A model generated the notes under the pieces. The model had not been told where the DNA came from. It made no database searches and saw only the letters and a list, made by a program, of their open reading frames with translations. A DNA stretch of 64,000 nt. Origin: Desulfobacterales bacterium. Lineage in GTDB: Bacteria > Desulfobacterota > Desulfobacteria > Desulfobacterales > JAHEIW01. A program made the position numbers and the translations under genes. This document shows, piece after piece, positions 45,671 through 54,153 of the stretch. Positions within the stretch are counted from its first letter, which is position 1, and every line of letters starts with the position of its first letter. The stretch covers positions 1 to 64,000 of the forward strand of contig JAQYWI010000002.1 of assembly GCA_030145015.1 (NCBI GenBank). The letters are read 5' to 3'.

Positions 45671-45968
45671 AGCAAAGAGGCATTCATACAAAGGAATCAG
45701 CGCTTATGCAAGAAGAATATGCTCCGGTTTACCAACAGGAACCCTCTTGCGGCTCAATAAGGAAAATGGTGTCGATCGGAGCAACGCCCCAATACTTGTA
45801 AACCATTTGTTCCCATCTGACGTCTTTATAGCCAGAATTCTTCACAAAAGGAGGAATAATAAAATGAATGTGTAACAGTGGTGGACAACTGTATCGAGAG
45901 CCAGTATGGTGAAAACATTTACCGGAAGCGTTCTTCTCATGTACGGATAAACTCGCTGAAATTTAAAA

Positions 45969-46592
45969 ATGACTCCATCAACACCTATGGCGCCTGGCTC
46001 GCAGACCTCTGATATACAGCTGGCCGAACTTGTTAAACAAGCCAGTGAAGGGAACCGCTTTGCCTTCGGGCAACTGATTGATCACCATCAGGGAGACATA
46101 TACCGCATGATTTACTACCGTATACGCGCCCGAATGGATGCTGAAGACCTCACCCAGGACGTATTCATTCGGGCGTTTCGCAGCATTTCCCGCCTGCGGG
46201 AGCCGGACCGATTCCGCAGCTGGCTGTTTAGAATCGCGGTAAACCGGGTGAATGACTATCTGCGTAAAAAGCGGGTCAGATCCATATTCAAATCCTCCGA
46301 TGAAAGTCCTGATATTGAACCGCAGGCAACCCAATCTCAGGAGCAGCCTGAAGCGCTGGAACAGGTTTTAAAAGAAGACTTCTGGCGACAGGTTGGACGG
46401 ATTGCAAAGAAACTATCGAAAATGGAACGCGAAGTATTTATGTTACGGTTTCTGGACAACTTAAATATAAGTGAAATCGCCCAGACACTGAAAAAAAGTG
46501 AAAGCACCGTAAAAACCCATCTGTATCGGGCATTGGCAAAATTTAAGAAAGAAAAGGCGTTGCGTCAATTTCTTCAGGAGGACATAAAGTGA
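45969..46592 (+). CDS. ECF-type RNA polymerase sigma factor
   Basis: 207-residue sigma-70 family group 4 factor. Region 2 (FGQLIDHHQGDIYRMIYYRIRARMDAEDLTQDVFIRAFRSI...FRSWLFRIAVNRVNDYLRKKR) and region 4 (MEREVFMLRFLDNLNISEIAQTLKKSESTVKTHLYRALAKFKK) are present with no region 3. The stop overlaps the next gene by 4 nt (GTGA), so the anti-sigma factor is translationally coupled. It probably responds to an envelope signal, given the third gene of the operon. Confidence 0.93.
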   Translation: MTPSTPMAPGSQTSDIQLAELVKQASEGNRFAFGQLIDHHQGDIYRMIYYRIRARMDAEDLTQDVFIRAFRSISRLREPDRFRSWLFRIAVNRVNDYLRKKRVRSIFKSSDESPDIEPQATQSQEQPEALEQVLKEDFWRQVGRIAKKLSKMEREVFMLRFLDNLNISEIAQTLKKSESTVKTHLYRALAKFKKEKALRQFLQEDIK

Positions 46593-47137
46593 GTATTCAT
46601 AACCATATCGAACCGCATTTGGAAGAAGACGACATGCTGCAGGCGGTGGTTGATGACACCGACCTATCAATGCTGCAGCAACAACATCTGATGGAATGTT
46701 CCCAGTGCCGCACCCGCAAGGAGCGACTCGAACAGGAACTGGCGCGCCTGGGGCAACTGGCCGAGCGTTATGCGCCGAAGCCGCAGAGGCGCATTATTGT
46801 GGCGGAGCAAAAAGTTCGGTCGCCCTTATTAAACTGGCGAGTTGCCTTTAGCGCTGCGGCCGTTGCGGCTGTCATTCTGGTCGTGTGGGGAACGTCTTTG
46901 ATCCAAAATCAACAGCAAGGTAGTATTGGTAATTTAGCTCAGGATATGGTAGAAGCAGAAAGACTGATGACACAGGTAAATATACTGGTCGAAAATGCAT
47001 TGCCGCAGGTCTATCTGGATATTATTGGGGAAACCAGTTTGAACCTGGATGAAGATTTTATGGACTTTCTGATTCCGACCAATGAAAGCGCTGCCCGAAT
47101 CCCAGCGTCAGCAAAGAAAGGATCAATATTATGTTAA
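46589..47137 (+). CDS. Anti-sigma factor with single membrane helix
   Basis: 182 residues. A cytosolic N-terminal zinc-finger-like segment (HLMECSQCRTRKERLEQEL, an H-x3-C-x2-C anti-sigma core) precedes a membrane helix at about 86-105 (VAFSAAAVAAVILVVWGTSLI) and a ~75-residue periplasmic tail. It starts at a GTG overlapping the sigma gene stop. Expected to hold the ECF sigma at the membrane until a periplasmic signal arrives. Confidence 0.85.
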   Translation: MSIHNHIEPHLEEDDMLQAVVDDTDLSMLQQQHLMECSQCRTRKERLEQELARLGQLAERYAPKPQRRIIVAEQKVRSPLLNWRVAFSAAAVAAVILVVWGTSLIQNQQQGSIGNLAQDMVEAERLMTQVNILVENALPQVYLDIIGETSLNLDEDFMDFLIPTNESAARIPASAKKGSILC

Positions 47138-47538
47138 AAAAGGTCTGGATTGGCACACTGCTGATTTTCATGGTCAGTCTAGCTGGCACCGCCTTCGGCC
47201 AGGAGGTACCGTCCGGGAAGTGGTGGTACAATAAAAAGGTGGTTCAAAACCTCAACCTGACTCAAAAAGAGATCAGCAAGCTGGATCAGTTGTATGTAAA
47301 GAGCCACCGCAAGCTCATTAAATTAAAAAATGCGGTGGAGCGTGAACAGTTTGAACTCGATGAATTGCTGGGGAAAAAGACCGCGGATGACGCCAACGTC
47401 CGCAAACAATTCAAGCAACTCGAAAGTGCCCGCACAGACCTGGCGGACGAGCGTCTGGGGTTTGTTATCGGTGTCAGGGGAATTATTGGCGCCGAGCGGT
47501 TTCAGCAACTTAAGACATCCTATAAAAAATGGCGGTAG
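47131..47538 (+). CDS. Spy/CpxP/ZraP-like periplasmic protein
   Basis: 135 residues with a signal peptide (cleavage near AFGQE). The helical domain is of LTXXQ type: NLNLTQKEISKLDQLYVKSHRKLIKLKNAVEREQFELDELL. Such proteins are periplasmic chaperones or metal-binding sensors (CnrX/ZraP/Spy). It overlaps the anti-sigma gene by 7 nt and has AAAGGA upstream. The arrangement sigma, anti-sigma, Spy-like resembles metal or envelope-stress sensor operons such as cnrYXH; here the metal ligands are not obvious. Confidence 0.82.
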   Translation: MLKKVWIGTLLIFMVSLAGTAFGQEVPSGKWWYNKKVVQNLNLTQKEISKLDQLYVKSHRKLIKLKNAVEREQFELDELLGKKTADDANVRKQFKQLESARTDLADERLGFVIGVRGIIGAERFQQLKTSYKKWR

Positions 47539-47843
47539 GTTTGCCTGGCCCTATAGGCCTCTTTTAAAGTTATCATGGGGACACCGAAACGCTTTTAGAT
47601 CCTCTTTTTTTCAAGCTTGACTTTAGCCCTTACATTGTTTAACTTACCTTAGATATTCAAAACACATCAGACTTCTTTTTGAACCCGGTTTAGAACCCTG
47701 CTGAATTTGTTGTCGATCTCAAGCGAACCTTCAAATTGAGCAGCAGACTTTCCTATCTTTAAGCATCAATATAGTTTCAAGTCACATTCTGGCTTTAACT
47801 CTAAAGTTTCGTGCGCTAACGGAGGATCTGATGGTAAGAGGTT

Positions 47844-47975
47844 ATTGGGTTTTCCAAACCGGGCGCTTCGCATCCGGTTCCACCCGCAACGATTGGGGCA
47901 CTTCACGCCCCTGTCTTTTCCCGCCTATGGCGGCAAAATCCAAGCCACCCGCTGTGCGGGTGGTCGTTGACTCCA
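47844..47975 (+). ncRNA. Structured element, copy 2, followed by a terminator
   Basis: About 130 nt aligned throughout with the element upstream of nuoA. Stems: 47857-47879 hairpin; CAACGA/TCGTTG (47887-47892 with 47964-47969); GGGGC/GCCCC (47895-47911); CCACCCGC/GCGGGTGG (47945-47963). Relative to copy 1 the GGGGC/GCCCC stem replaces AAAGC/GCTTT, three compensated pairs, and CAACGA/TCGTTG replaces CACCGA/TCGGTG, one compensated pair. A 52-codon ORF (47831-47989) with GGAGG upstream covers the element; the equivalent frame in copy 1 has a stop caused by the compensated stem, so I favour RNA. The remainder of the gap 47539-48160 shows no other feature. Confidence 0.5.
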
Positions 47976-47990
47976 AATTACGCGTTTAAT

Positions 47991-48036
47991 GCCTCCAGCG
48001 AAATTTTTCTATTCGTTCGGAGGCTTTTTATTTTAT
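47991..48036 (+). terminator. Intrinsic terminator after the structured element
   Basis: GCCTCC (47991-47996) pairs with GGAGGC (48019-48024), with an inner CGAA/TTCG extension, followed by TTTTTATTTTAT. It would end a transcript containing the structured element before the dodecin gene. Confidence 0.7.
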
Positions 48037-48160
48037 CCCCGCAAACTTAAAGGGGCTAAAATATCGGCACGGCAGAGCGGCGAATTGTCAGCAACCCGCC
48101 GGCTGCCGGTAAAGACGATCAATTAACATTGTATCTGAAGTTTCAAGAAAGGAGGAAAAA

Positions 48161-48376
48161 ATGGCTGACAGTGTGTACAAAGTCATCAGACTGGTAGGGA
48201 GTAGCCCCAATTCCTGGGAAGAAGCCGCAAGAAACGCAGTGGATACTGCCGGTAAGAGCTTGAGAGATCTGAGGGTTGCGGAAATCCAAAAACTGGATCT
48301 TAAAGTCGAAGACGGCAAAGTTGTCGCTTACCGTGCCCTGGTGAATCTCTCCTTTAAATACGGCGGCGAAGGGTAA
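48161..48376 (+). CDS. Dodecin-family flavin-binding protein
   Basis: 71-residue protein matching dodecin along its full length: VYKVIRLVGSSPNSWEEAARNAVDTAGKSLRDLRVAEIQKLDLKVEDGKV and a final beta strand YRALVNLSFKY. Dodecins form dodecamers that store or buffer flavin (or CoA). AAAGGAGGAAAAA lies upstream of the ATG. It is monocistronic, with terminators on both sides. Confidence 0.93.
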   Translation: MADSVYKVIRLVGSSPNSWEEAARNAVDTAGKSLRDLRVAEIQKLDLKVEDGKVVAYRALVNLSFKYGGEG

Positions 48377-48438
48377 AGAAACTCAGAAAGATTAATGAAC
48401 GCATACCGTTCAAACAAATCATTGTAAGAGCGCAAAAG

Positions 48439-48493
48439 AATAAACCTCCGAATTGAAAAATACATCCTTCTTTTTGGGGGTTTATTTATTCTA
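48439..48493 (+). terminator. Probable terminator of the dodecin gene
   Basis: AATAAACCTCC and GGGGGTTTATT form a long stem around a ~28-nt loop, followed by TATTC rather than a clean T-run. Confidence 0.45.
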
Positions 48494-48566
48494 ACAGCGA
48501 ATACCTGGTCCGCTGGGGCATGTACAAGATCAGCTGCATTGCTGTAGTCGATTGCGATGGGATATT

Positions 48567-48707
48567 CGAATGATTGAATGTTGGAATACTGGGTTTGGCG
48601 GATTGAGATCTATTTTATATAGATAGCCCTCAATCGAAATTAAAATCAGGGCATCATCCTTTTTTCAAACCCAATATTCCATTTTTCCATCATTCCATTA
48701 TTCCATG
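48567..48707. repeat. Mirror-arm word repeat before the methyltransferase gene
   Basis: The left arm has GAATGATTGAATGTTGGAAT words, the right arm ATTCCATTTTTCCATCATTCC words. GGAATACTGGGTTTG (48583-48597 region) and CAAACCCAATATTCC match at 14 of 15. It occupies most of the gap 48377-48755. Confidence 0.65.
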
Positions 48708-48755
48708 TAAGCGGCATGATCTCCGTATATTATAAAAATCATGAGAAGTTGAACT

Positions 48756-49484
48756 ATGGCCAGTGCCTGCGAACATTATGAAAACCATCTCGCCAATTAT
48801 TATGCCTGGATTTCCGGTGGCGTTAACCTGAAGATCAAGGAGAATCGGAAATTTTTCACTGACCTCAATATTCAGCCGATTCGCTCGGGTCTTGCATTTG
48901 ATCTGGGTGCCGGTTGCGGGTTCCAGTCCGTCCCGTTAGCTCAATTGGGTTTTCGGGTCGTGGCAATGGATTTGAGCGCCAAACTGCTCGCGCAATTAAA
49001 AGAAAATGCCAAAAAACTGCCGATTGAAACGATTTGTGATGATTTATCAAATTTCACAGATTATGACCGCGGCGGCATCGAGCTGGTTGTGTGTATGGGA
49101 GATACGCTGACGCACCTGGAATCCTTAAAAAAGGTCCAAGCACTTTTTGATAAAGTGTATTCTGCGGTGGAATCCGGCGGCCGCCTGGTTCTATCTTTTC
49201 GAAACTTAACCGTTGAGCTTAGGGAACTTGACCGATTTATTGCCGTCAAAAGTGACGACCAAACGATTTTTACCTGTTTTCTTGAATATGAAAAAGACGC
49301 CGTCAAGGTACACGACATCATTTATGAAAAAAAGAATTCCCGGTGGGCATTGAAAAAAAGCTTTTTTAGAAAACTGCGCATTTCCGCGGATTGGACCCGA
49401 AATTATCTGCAATCAATTGGATTTGCTCTTGAATTTGATGACGAAGAAAATGGGATGGCCACCATCATTGCCCGAAAAGCGTGA
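48756..49484 (+). CDS. Class I SAM-dependent methyltransferase
   Basis: 242 residues. Motif I FDLGAGCGFQSVPLAQLG binds SAM, followed by VVAMDLSAKLL (acidic residue after strand 2) and later LVLSFRN. The substrate cannot be named. The ATG at 48756 follows AGAAGTTGAACT, a weak site. It begins the run of same-strand genes that includes two glycosyltransferases, so a glycan or lipid substrate is a reasonable guess. Confidence 0.85.
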   Translation: MASACEHYENHLANYYAWISGGVNLKIKENRKFFTDLNIQPIRSGLAFDLGAGCGFQSVPLAQLGFRVVAMDLSAKLLAQLKENAKKLPIETICDDLSNFTDYDRGGIELVVCMGDTLTHLESLKKVQALFDKVYSAVESGGRLVLSFRNLTVELRELDRFIAVKSDDQTIFTCFLEYEKDAVKVHDIIYEKKNSRWALKKSFFRKLRISADWTRNYLQSIGFALEFDDEENGMATIIARKA

Positions 49485-49657
49485 ATTGTATCTTTTAATC
49501 AAAATTGTCCTGTAAGGTCTTCGCGCAATTCTTGACTAATAAAAAAATTTGCCTGAATTAAAACGAGACGAATCGTGCCGCGGTCAAAATTCTTTTTTTA
49601 TATGGTTGATTCGTAAAATGCCTGAACAGTCCGGGTCATTCTGACCTCATCCCAGTT

Positions 49658-51160
49658 ATGATGGATTTCCTTCAATACCTTTGGCTTTTTATCTATCTTT
49701 TTGCCTTGATGGCACTGTTTACCTATGGCATGAACTGCTGGTTTCTCATGCTGGTTTACCGCCTTAAATATCCCCAGGCAGTCAAACAACATCAAAAAAT
49801 CAAAGAAACATTTTATCAAAACGTTCCCGCCGGGGATTGGCCCCACGTTACGATCCAACTTCCGATTTACAATGAGCGCTATGTGGTTGAACGCCTGATC
49901 GAAACGGTTTGCAGGATCGACTACCCCAAAAATTTGCTGGAAGTGCAGGTTCTCGATGATTCAACCGATGATACCGTGCAGATTGCCGGAGCCATGGTCA
50001 CCAAAATGAAAGCCGCAGGCGTTGACATTGTTTATTGCCATCGGGCCGACCGCCGCGGCTTTAAAGCCGGGGCACTCAAAGAAGGGCTTAAAACCGCCAA
50101 AGGTTCGCTGGTGGCTGTTTTTGATGCTGATTTTATTCCCAATCCGGACTTCCTGAAGGAATCGGTTCCCTATTTCAAAGATCCTCAAATCGGTATGCTT
50201 CAAATACGGTGGGGTCATATTAACAGTGATTACTCCCTGCTCACCCGCGCGCAATCCATCGGTATTGACGGCCATTTTGGGGTGGAACAGGCTTCGCGGG
50301 CCTGGAACGGTTTTTTCATGAACTTTAACGGTACCGCGGGTGTCTGGCGCAAAAAAACCATCAGAGATGCAGGCGGCTGGCAGGCCGATACCCTGACGGA
50401 AGATTTGGATTTAAGTTATAGAGCCCAATTAAAAGGGTGGAAATTAATGTTTGCACCCCAGGTGGTCTGTCCGGCTGAAGTTCCGGTGACAATTAACGCC
50501 TTTAAATCCCAACAGCACCGCTGGGCCAAAGGATCGATTCAAACCGCCCAAAAAAACCTGGGGAAGCTGTTTAAATCGGATTTGTCACGGTTGGTAAAGA
50601 TCCAGGCATTTTTACACCTCACTCACTATATGGTCCATCCGATGATACTCCTGGTGGTACTGACCTCTATCCCGATGCTTTACACCCAGTGGTTTTTTGA
50701 CAACCTGGCATTCCCGATAATGATATTTACGCTGCTGTGTTTGGCGACTTTCGGCCCTTCGTCACTGTACCTGTTTTCCCAGCGCGTCCTTTATCGCGAC
50801 TGGAAATCCCGCATCAAATATTTGCCATTATTAATGTGTCTGGGGACCGGAATTGCGGTCAACAATACCAAAGCAGTCCTGGAGGCGCTGTTTGGCATCA
50901 AAAGCGGATTCATCCGAACGCCCAAGTATGGTATCCAAAACAAAGGAGAAAGCTGGAAAAGCAAACGCTATGCAATTCCGCTTAGTCCCATATCCATTCT
51001 TGAATTTTTCCTTGGACTGTATTCCTTAAGCGGGCTTCTCATGTTCGTGTTTTTCAGTAAATATCTGGTAAGCCCCTTCCTGTTGATTTATACCTCCGGA
51101 TTCTTCTATGTCTTCTTTCTTTCGGTGAAACACGGATATGGAAAAACCGAATCAAAATAG
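49658..51160 (+). CDS. Processive-type family 2 glycosyltransferase, membrane-bound
   Basis: 500 residues. An N-terminal membrane helix precedes a GT-A domain with LPIYNERYVVERLIETV, LDDSTDDT, FDADFIPNPDFL (DxD) and the processive QHRWAKGSIQ (Q-x-x-R-W) motif; four C-terminal membrane helices follow. This resembles cellulose/hyaluronan-synthase-like and CsbB/BcsA-like enzymes that polymerise or transfer sugars at the membrane. No PilZ domain is visible. The start is uncertain (two adjacent ATG, weak ribosome site). It overlaps the next gene by 23 nt. Confidence 0.9.
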   Translation: MMDFLQYLWLFIYLFALMALFTYGMNCWFLMLVYRLKYPQAVKQHQKIKETFYQNVPAGDWPHVTIQLPIYNERYVVERLIETVCRIDYPKNLLEVQVLDDSTDDTVQIAGAMVTKMKAAGVDIVYCHRADRRGFKAGALKEGLKTAKGSLVAVFDADFIPNPDFLKESVPYFKDPQIGMLQIRWGHINSDYSLLTRAQSIGIDGHFGVEQASRAWNGFFMNFNGTAGVWRKKTIRDAGGWQADTLTEDLDLSYRAQLKGWKLMFAPQVVCPAEVPVTINAFKSQQHRWAKGSIQTAQKNLGKLFKSDLSRLVKIQAFLHLTHYMVHPMILLVVLTSIPMLYTQWFFDNLAFPIMIFTLLCLATFGPSSLYLFSQRVLYRDWKSRIKYLPLLMCLGTGIAVNNTKAVLEALFGIKSGFIRTPKYGIQNKGESWKSKRYAIPLSPISILEFFLGLYSLSGLLMFVFFSKYLVSPFLLIYTSGFFYVFFLSVKHGYGKTESK

Positions 51161-52562
51161 TTCGCCTTTTATCCACCTCGGATATGTGCAGGTTGTTCTT
51201 GTCGGGTTAGGCCTGCTTTCGGGTTTTATCTATTTTTTTAATTTCAGGCTGCAGCGCTTTTTTACCCAATTTGAAGCTATCAGCAAAACCGGCATCCATT
51301 TCTATGTTTTCATATTTTTACTTTTAAGCGTACTTTACTTCATCAGCATTTATCTGGTTTTTAAGCATCGAGCGCTTTGGGTCCATTCGAAGAGCATGCT
51401 GTTTGTCATTTTAATCTTGGCGGTGACTTTCAGAGCATGTCTGCTTCCCACCGACCCCGCGGTACTTTCCAAAGACATGTATCGATACATATGGGACGGA
51501 CGGGTGCAGCAAAACGGCATCAATCCCTACCAGCATCCGCCTGATGCAGATGAATTGAGAGAGTTCCGTGATAACAAAATCTATCCGAGTCTCAATCGAA
51601 AATCCTACCCTACCCTCTATCCGGCCGGCGCCCAGATATTTTTCCGGCTTTTCCACATGATCGTTGGAGATAGCGTCAGCGGCTACAAAAGCCTGATGAC
51701 CTTATTTGATGTGTTGACCCTCTTTGTGCTGCTGGCCCTTTTGCGGACTTATGGTTTTGATGACACCCGGTTCATTATTTATGCCTGGAACCCGTTGGTG
51801 ATTTTTGAAATCGCTTACAGCGGCCACCTGGAAGGCCTAACCGTCTTCTGGATGGTTCTGGCCCTGTATCTGAATGCAACCCATAAACCGATGCTGGCAG
51901 TTGCCTCCCTGGCGATTTCAAGTGCAATTAAACTGTATCCGGCGCTTTTATTGCCCACCCTCTTGAATCCCGGTGAACGCCTTAAAGGAATTTTCACATT
52001 TGCGGTCTCAATTGTTTTGCTTTATCTGCCTTTTTTTATTGGCGGACGTAAGGTTTTGGGGTTTCTACCGATATATCTTCAGAATCCATATGAAAGCTTC
52101 AACCTGGGTTTAAAATATTTGATAATGCATCTGTGGCCGCAACTCCATTATTATCTGTTGAGCAAGATTTTTTTACTCGGCTTGATAGCGGCCGGATTGA
52201 TTATTTTCTTTAAAAGCAAACATAAGGACCAGGCAATCCGATATGCGTATTTGTTAATGGGATTATTGATTGTACTGATGCCCGCATCCCTGCATGCCTG
52301 GTATGTCATTATATTGATCCCGTTTCTATGCTTTTATCCGGCAGTTGCCTGGTTATTGTTTAGCTGCACGGTGAGCCTGTCCTACTTAAAGTATGTGACA
52401 CCCTCGGGGATCATGCCGACATCGGTGCTGGTGCTGGAATACGGTCTGCTGATTACCTTGCTGGCAGGCGCTTATATCCTCAAACGGTTCACCGGCAAAG
52501 ACGGGAAAATCCCCGGGCCGCAACCGCATGAACGCAGGTACTTTTTGGAGAAGAATTCATGA
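51138..52562 (+). CDS. GT-C type polyprenol-phosphate-sugar glycosyltransferase (GT87/DUF2029-like)
   Basis: 474 residues with about twelve membrane helices. The first extracytoplasmic loop carries DMYRYIWDGRVQQNGINPYQHPPDADEL, including the D-x-x-R-Y-x-W-D-G-R signature of alpha-mannosyltransferase-like GT-C enzymes; the long second loop is short of a catalytic domain. Such enzymes use polyprenyl-phosphate sugars. It overlaps both neighbours, by 23 nt before and 4 nt after. The DPM1-like GT2 at 53326 could supply its donor. Confidence 0.85.
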   Translation: MEKPNQNSSPFIHLGYVQVVLVGLGLLSGFIYFFNFRLQRFFTQFEAISKTGIHFYVFIFLLLSVLYFISIYLVFKHRALWVHSKSMLFVILILAVTFRACLLPTDPAVLSKDMYRYIWDGRVQQNGINPYQHPPDADELREFRDNKIYPSLNRKSYPTLYPAGAQIFFRLFHMIVGDSVSGYKSLMTLFDVLTLFVLLALLRTYGFDDTRFIIYAWNPLVIFEIAYSGHLEGLTVFWMVLALYLNATHKPMLAVASLAISSAIKLYPALLLPTLLNPGERLKGIFTFAVSIVLLYLPFFIGGRKVLGFLPIYLQNPYESFNLGLKYLIMHLWPQLHYYLLSKIFLLGLIAAGLIIFFKSKHKDQAIRYAYLLMGLLIVLMPASLHAWYVIILIPFLCFYPAVAWLLFSCTVSLSYLKYVTPSGIMPTSVLVLEYGLLITLLAGAYILKRFTGKDGKIPGPQPHERRYFLEKNS

Positions 52563-53323
52563 TCAGAAAGGCATATATTCTCATAATTTTTTCTTTGACA
52601 ATCGCACCGTTGGCTTCAGCAACAACTTTTGATCATTCGAAATTTGACCAGCTTCTAAAAGCCTATGTCGATGATCAGGGATTGGTGGATTATAACGCAA
52701 TGGCCCAAGATATACGATTTCAAGACACCATCGAATCGTTAAGGCTGACCAACACCGCAGCAATGACGCCAAACGGTCAGTTGGCGTTCTGGATTAATGC
52801 ATACAATGCAGTGACCATCGCTAAGGTCATCAAGTGGAAACCCAAAAAAAGTGTGCGTGAAACCCTGATTCCAGGTGTGTGGACATCCACCAAGTTTTTT
52901 ACGACCCGAGAACACTTCGTGGGCGGCAGGCAACTGAGCCAGGACGATATCGAACACGAGATTTTGCGCAAAAAGCTCAACGACCCTCGAATCCATTTTG
53001 CCATCGTTTGTGCGTCTACCAGTTGCCCAAGATTGGCCCGCTTTGCATTCACCGAAGAAAATGTTCAGCGCCAGTTGGAAGCCCAGACCCGCGAATACAT
53101 TAACTCTGATCGGGGAGTCCGTATTGATTATGCTGAAAACACCCTTTATCTTTCAAAGATATTTGACTGGTTTGCCAGTGATTTTAAAAACAAATCAGGA
53201 TCGGTGCTGGCGTTTATTAAACCGTACCTCAACGAAAGTGCCACGGCCTTTTTGGACCGCAAACCAAAGATTAGTTACATCCATTATGATTGGGCGTTAA
53301 ATGCACAGGCGCCTTTGGAATAG
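52559..53323 (+). CDS. DUF547 secreted protein
   Basis: 254 residues with a signal peptide (cleavage after ASA, about residue 22) and a DUF547 domain: FDQLLKAYVDDQGLVDYNAM, LAFWINAYNAVTI, and HFAIVCASTSCPRLARFAF with conserved Cys. Function is unknown; a peptidase-like or redox role has been suggested from the fold, not proven. A GGAG site and ATGA overlap couple it to the GT-C gene. DUF547 proteins often sit beside glycosyltransferases. Confidence 0.88.
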   Translation: MIRKAYILIIFSLTIAPLASATTFDHSKFDQLLKAYVDDQGLVDYNAMAQDIRFQDTIESLRLTNTAAMTPNGQLAFWINAYNAVTIAKVIKWKPKKSVRETLIPGVWTSTKFFTTREHFVGGRQLSQDDIEHEILRKKLNDPRIHFAIVCASTSCPRLARFAFTEENVQRQLEAQTREYINSDRGVRIDYAENTLYLSKIFDWFASDFKNKSGSVLAFIKPYLNESATAFLDRKPKISYIHYDWALNAQAPLE

Positions 53324-53325
53324 AA

Positions 53326-54009
53326 ATGATGAAAATATCCGTTGTCATTCCGACTCTTAATGAAGCCCAGGCGATCGCTGAGGTGGTCGCCGGCATCCCA
53401 AAAGACGGGGTCGCACAAATTATCGTTGTAGACAACGGATCGATCGATGGTACCGCCGAGCGCGCGATCGCCGCCGGCGCACAGGTAATCCATGAACCTC
53501 ACCGCGGTTATGGATCGGCTTGTATGGCCGGTGCTAAAGCAGCTCGGAGCAGTGACATCATTGTTTTTTTAGACGGAGACCGCAGCGATGACCCCCGTCA
53601 ATTGGATTTAATTGCCGCTCCCTTGATTCAGAAGCAAGCAGACCTGACAATCGGCAGCCGCATCGGCGGGGAGCTTGAAAGGGGTTCCATGCCGCTGCAC
53701 GGCCGGCTTGGCAACCAATTGATCGTGTTTATTTTACGCGGGCTATATGGCGTTCGCATCACCGATATCGGTTCGTTTCGGGCCATCCGAACACGCGCAT
53801 TATTTACCTTGAACATGGAGCAGATGACCTATGGATGGCCGGTGGAAATGGTCGTCAAAGCCGCGCGAAAAGGATTACGCATTAAAAGTATACCCATAAG
53901 GTACCGCAAACGAATTGGCGTCTCCAAAGTCACGGGAACACTGCGGGGTAGTTTTTTGGCAGCCTATTATATGTTTCTGGTACCGTTAAAGTACCTACTT
54001 AAAAAATAA
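53326..54009 (+). CDS. Dolichyl-phosphate-mannose-synthase-like GT2
   Basis: 227 residues: MKISVVIPTLNEAQAIAEVV, VVDNGSIDGTAERA, FLDGDRSDDP (DxD-type) and RAIRTRALFTLNMEQMTYGWPVEMVVKA; one hydrophobic helix near the C-terminus. It resembles polyprenyl-phosphate sugar synthases. I start at the ATG at 53326, three bases after the DUF547 stop, because homology begins there. Confidence 0.88.
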   Translation: MMKISVVIPTLNEAQAIAEVVAGIPKDGVAQIIVVDNGSIDGTAERAIAAGAQVIHEPHRGYGSACMAGAKAARSSDIIVFLDGDRSDDPRQLDLIAAPLIQKQADLTIGSRIGGELERGSMPLHGRLGNQLIVFILRGLYGVRITDIGSFRAIRTRALFTLNMEQMTYGWPVEMVVKAARKGLRIKSIPIRYRKRIGVSKVTGTLRGSFLAAYYMFLVPLKYLLKK

Positions 54010-54131
54010 AATCCGAAATTCGAATATCGAAATCCGAATGTTCAAAACGTTTTGAATTTTGATCATTTGATATTCGGATTTGTTTCGGCCAATTTTATAA
54101 AATCAGGCGATATTCGTGCTTCGATTTTTTA
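54010..54131. repeat. AT-rich degenerate word repeat, homologous to the nuoM-nuoL gap
   Basis: Repeats of AAATTCGAATATCGAAATCC on the left and ATTCGGATTTGTTTCGGCC on the right; central AAAACGTTTT palindrome. Shares word order and the CCAATTTTATA/ATCAGGCG segment with 23901-24052. Confidence 0.65.
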
Positions 54132-54153
54132 AAGCCGTTATAGGAGGATCTTT

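Noticed and set aside
45849..45875. Strong AAAGGAGG site with ATGAATGTGTAA as a leader peptide
   Set aside because: A two-sense-codon frame after the start codon cannot be supported as a gene; it may be chance or a remnant.
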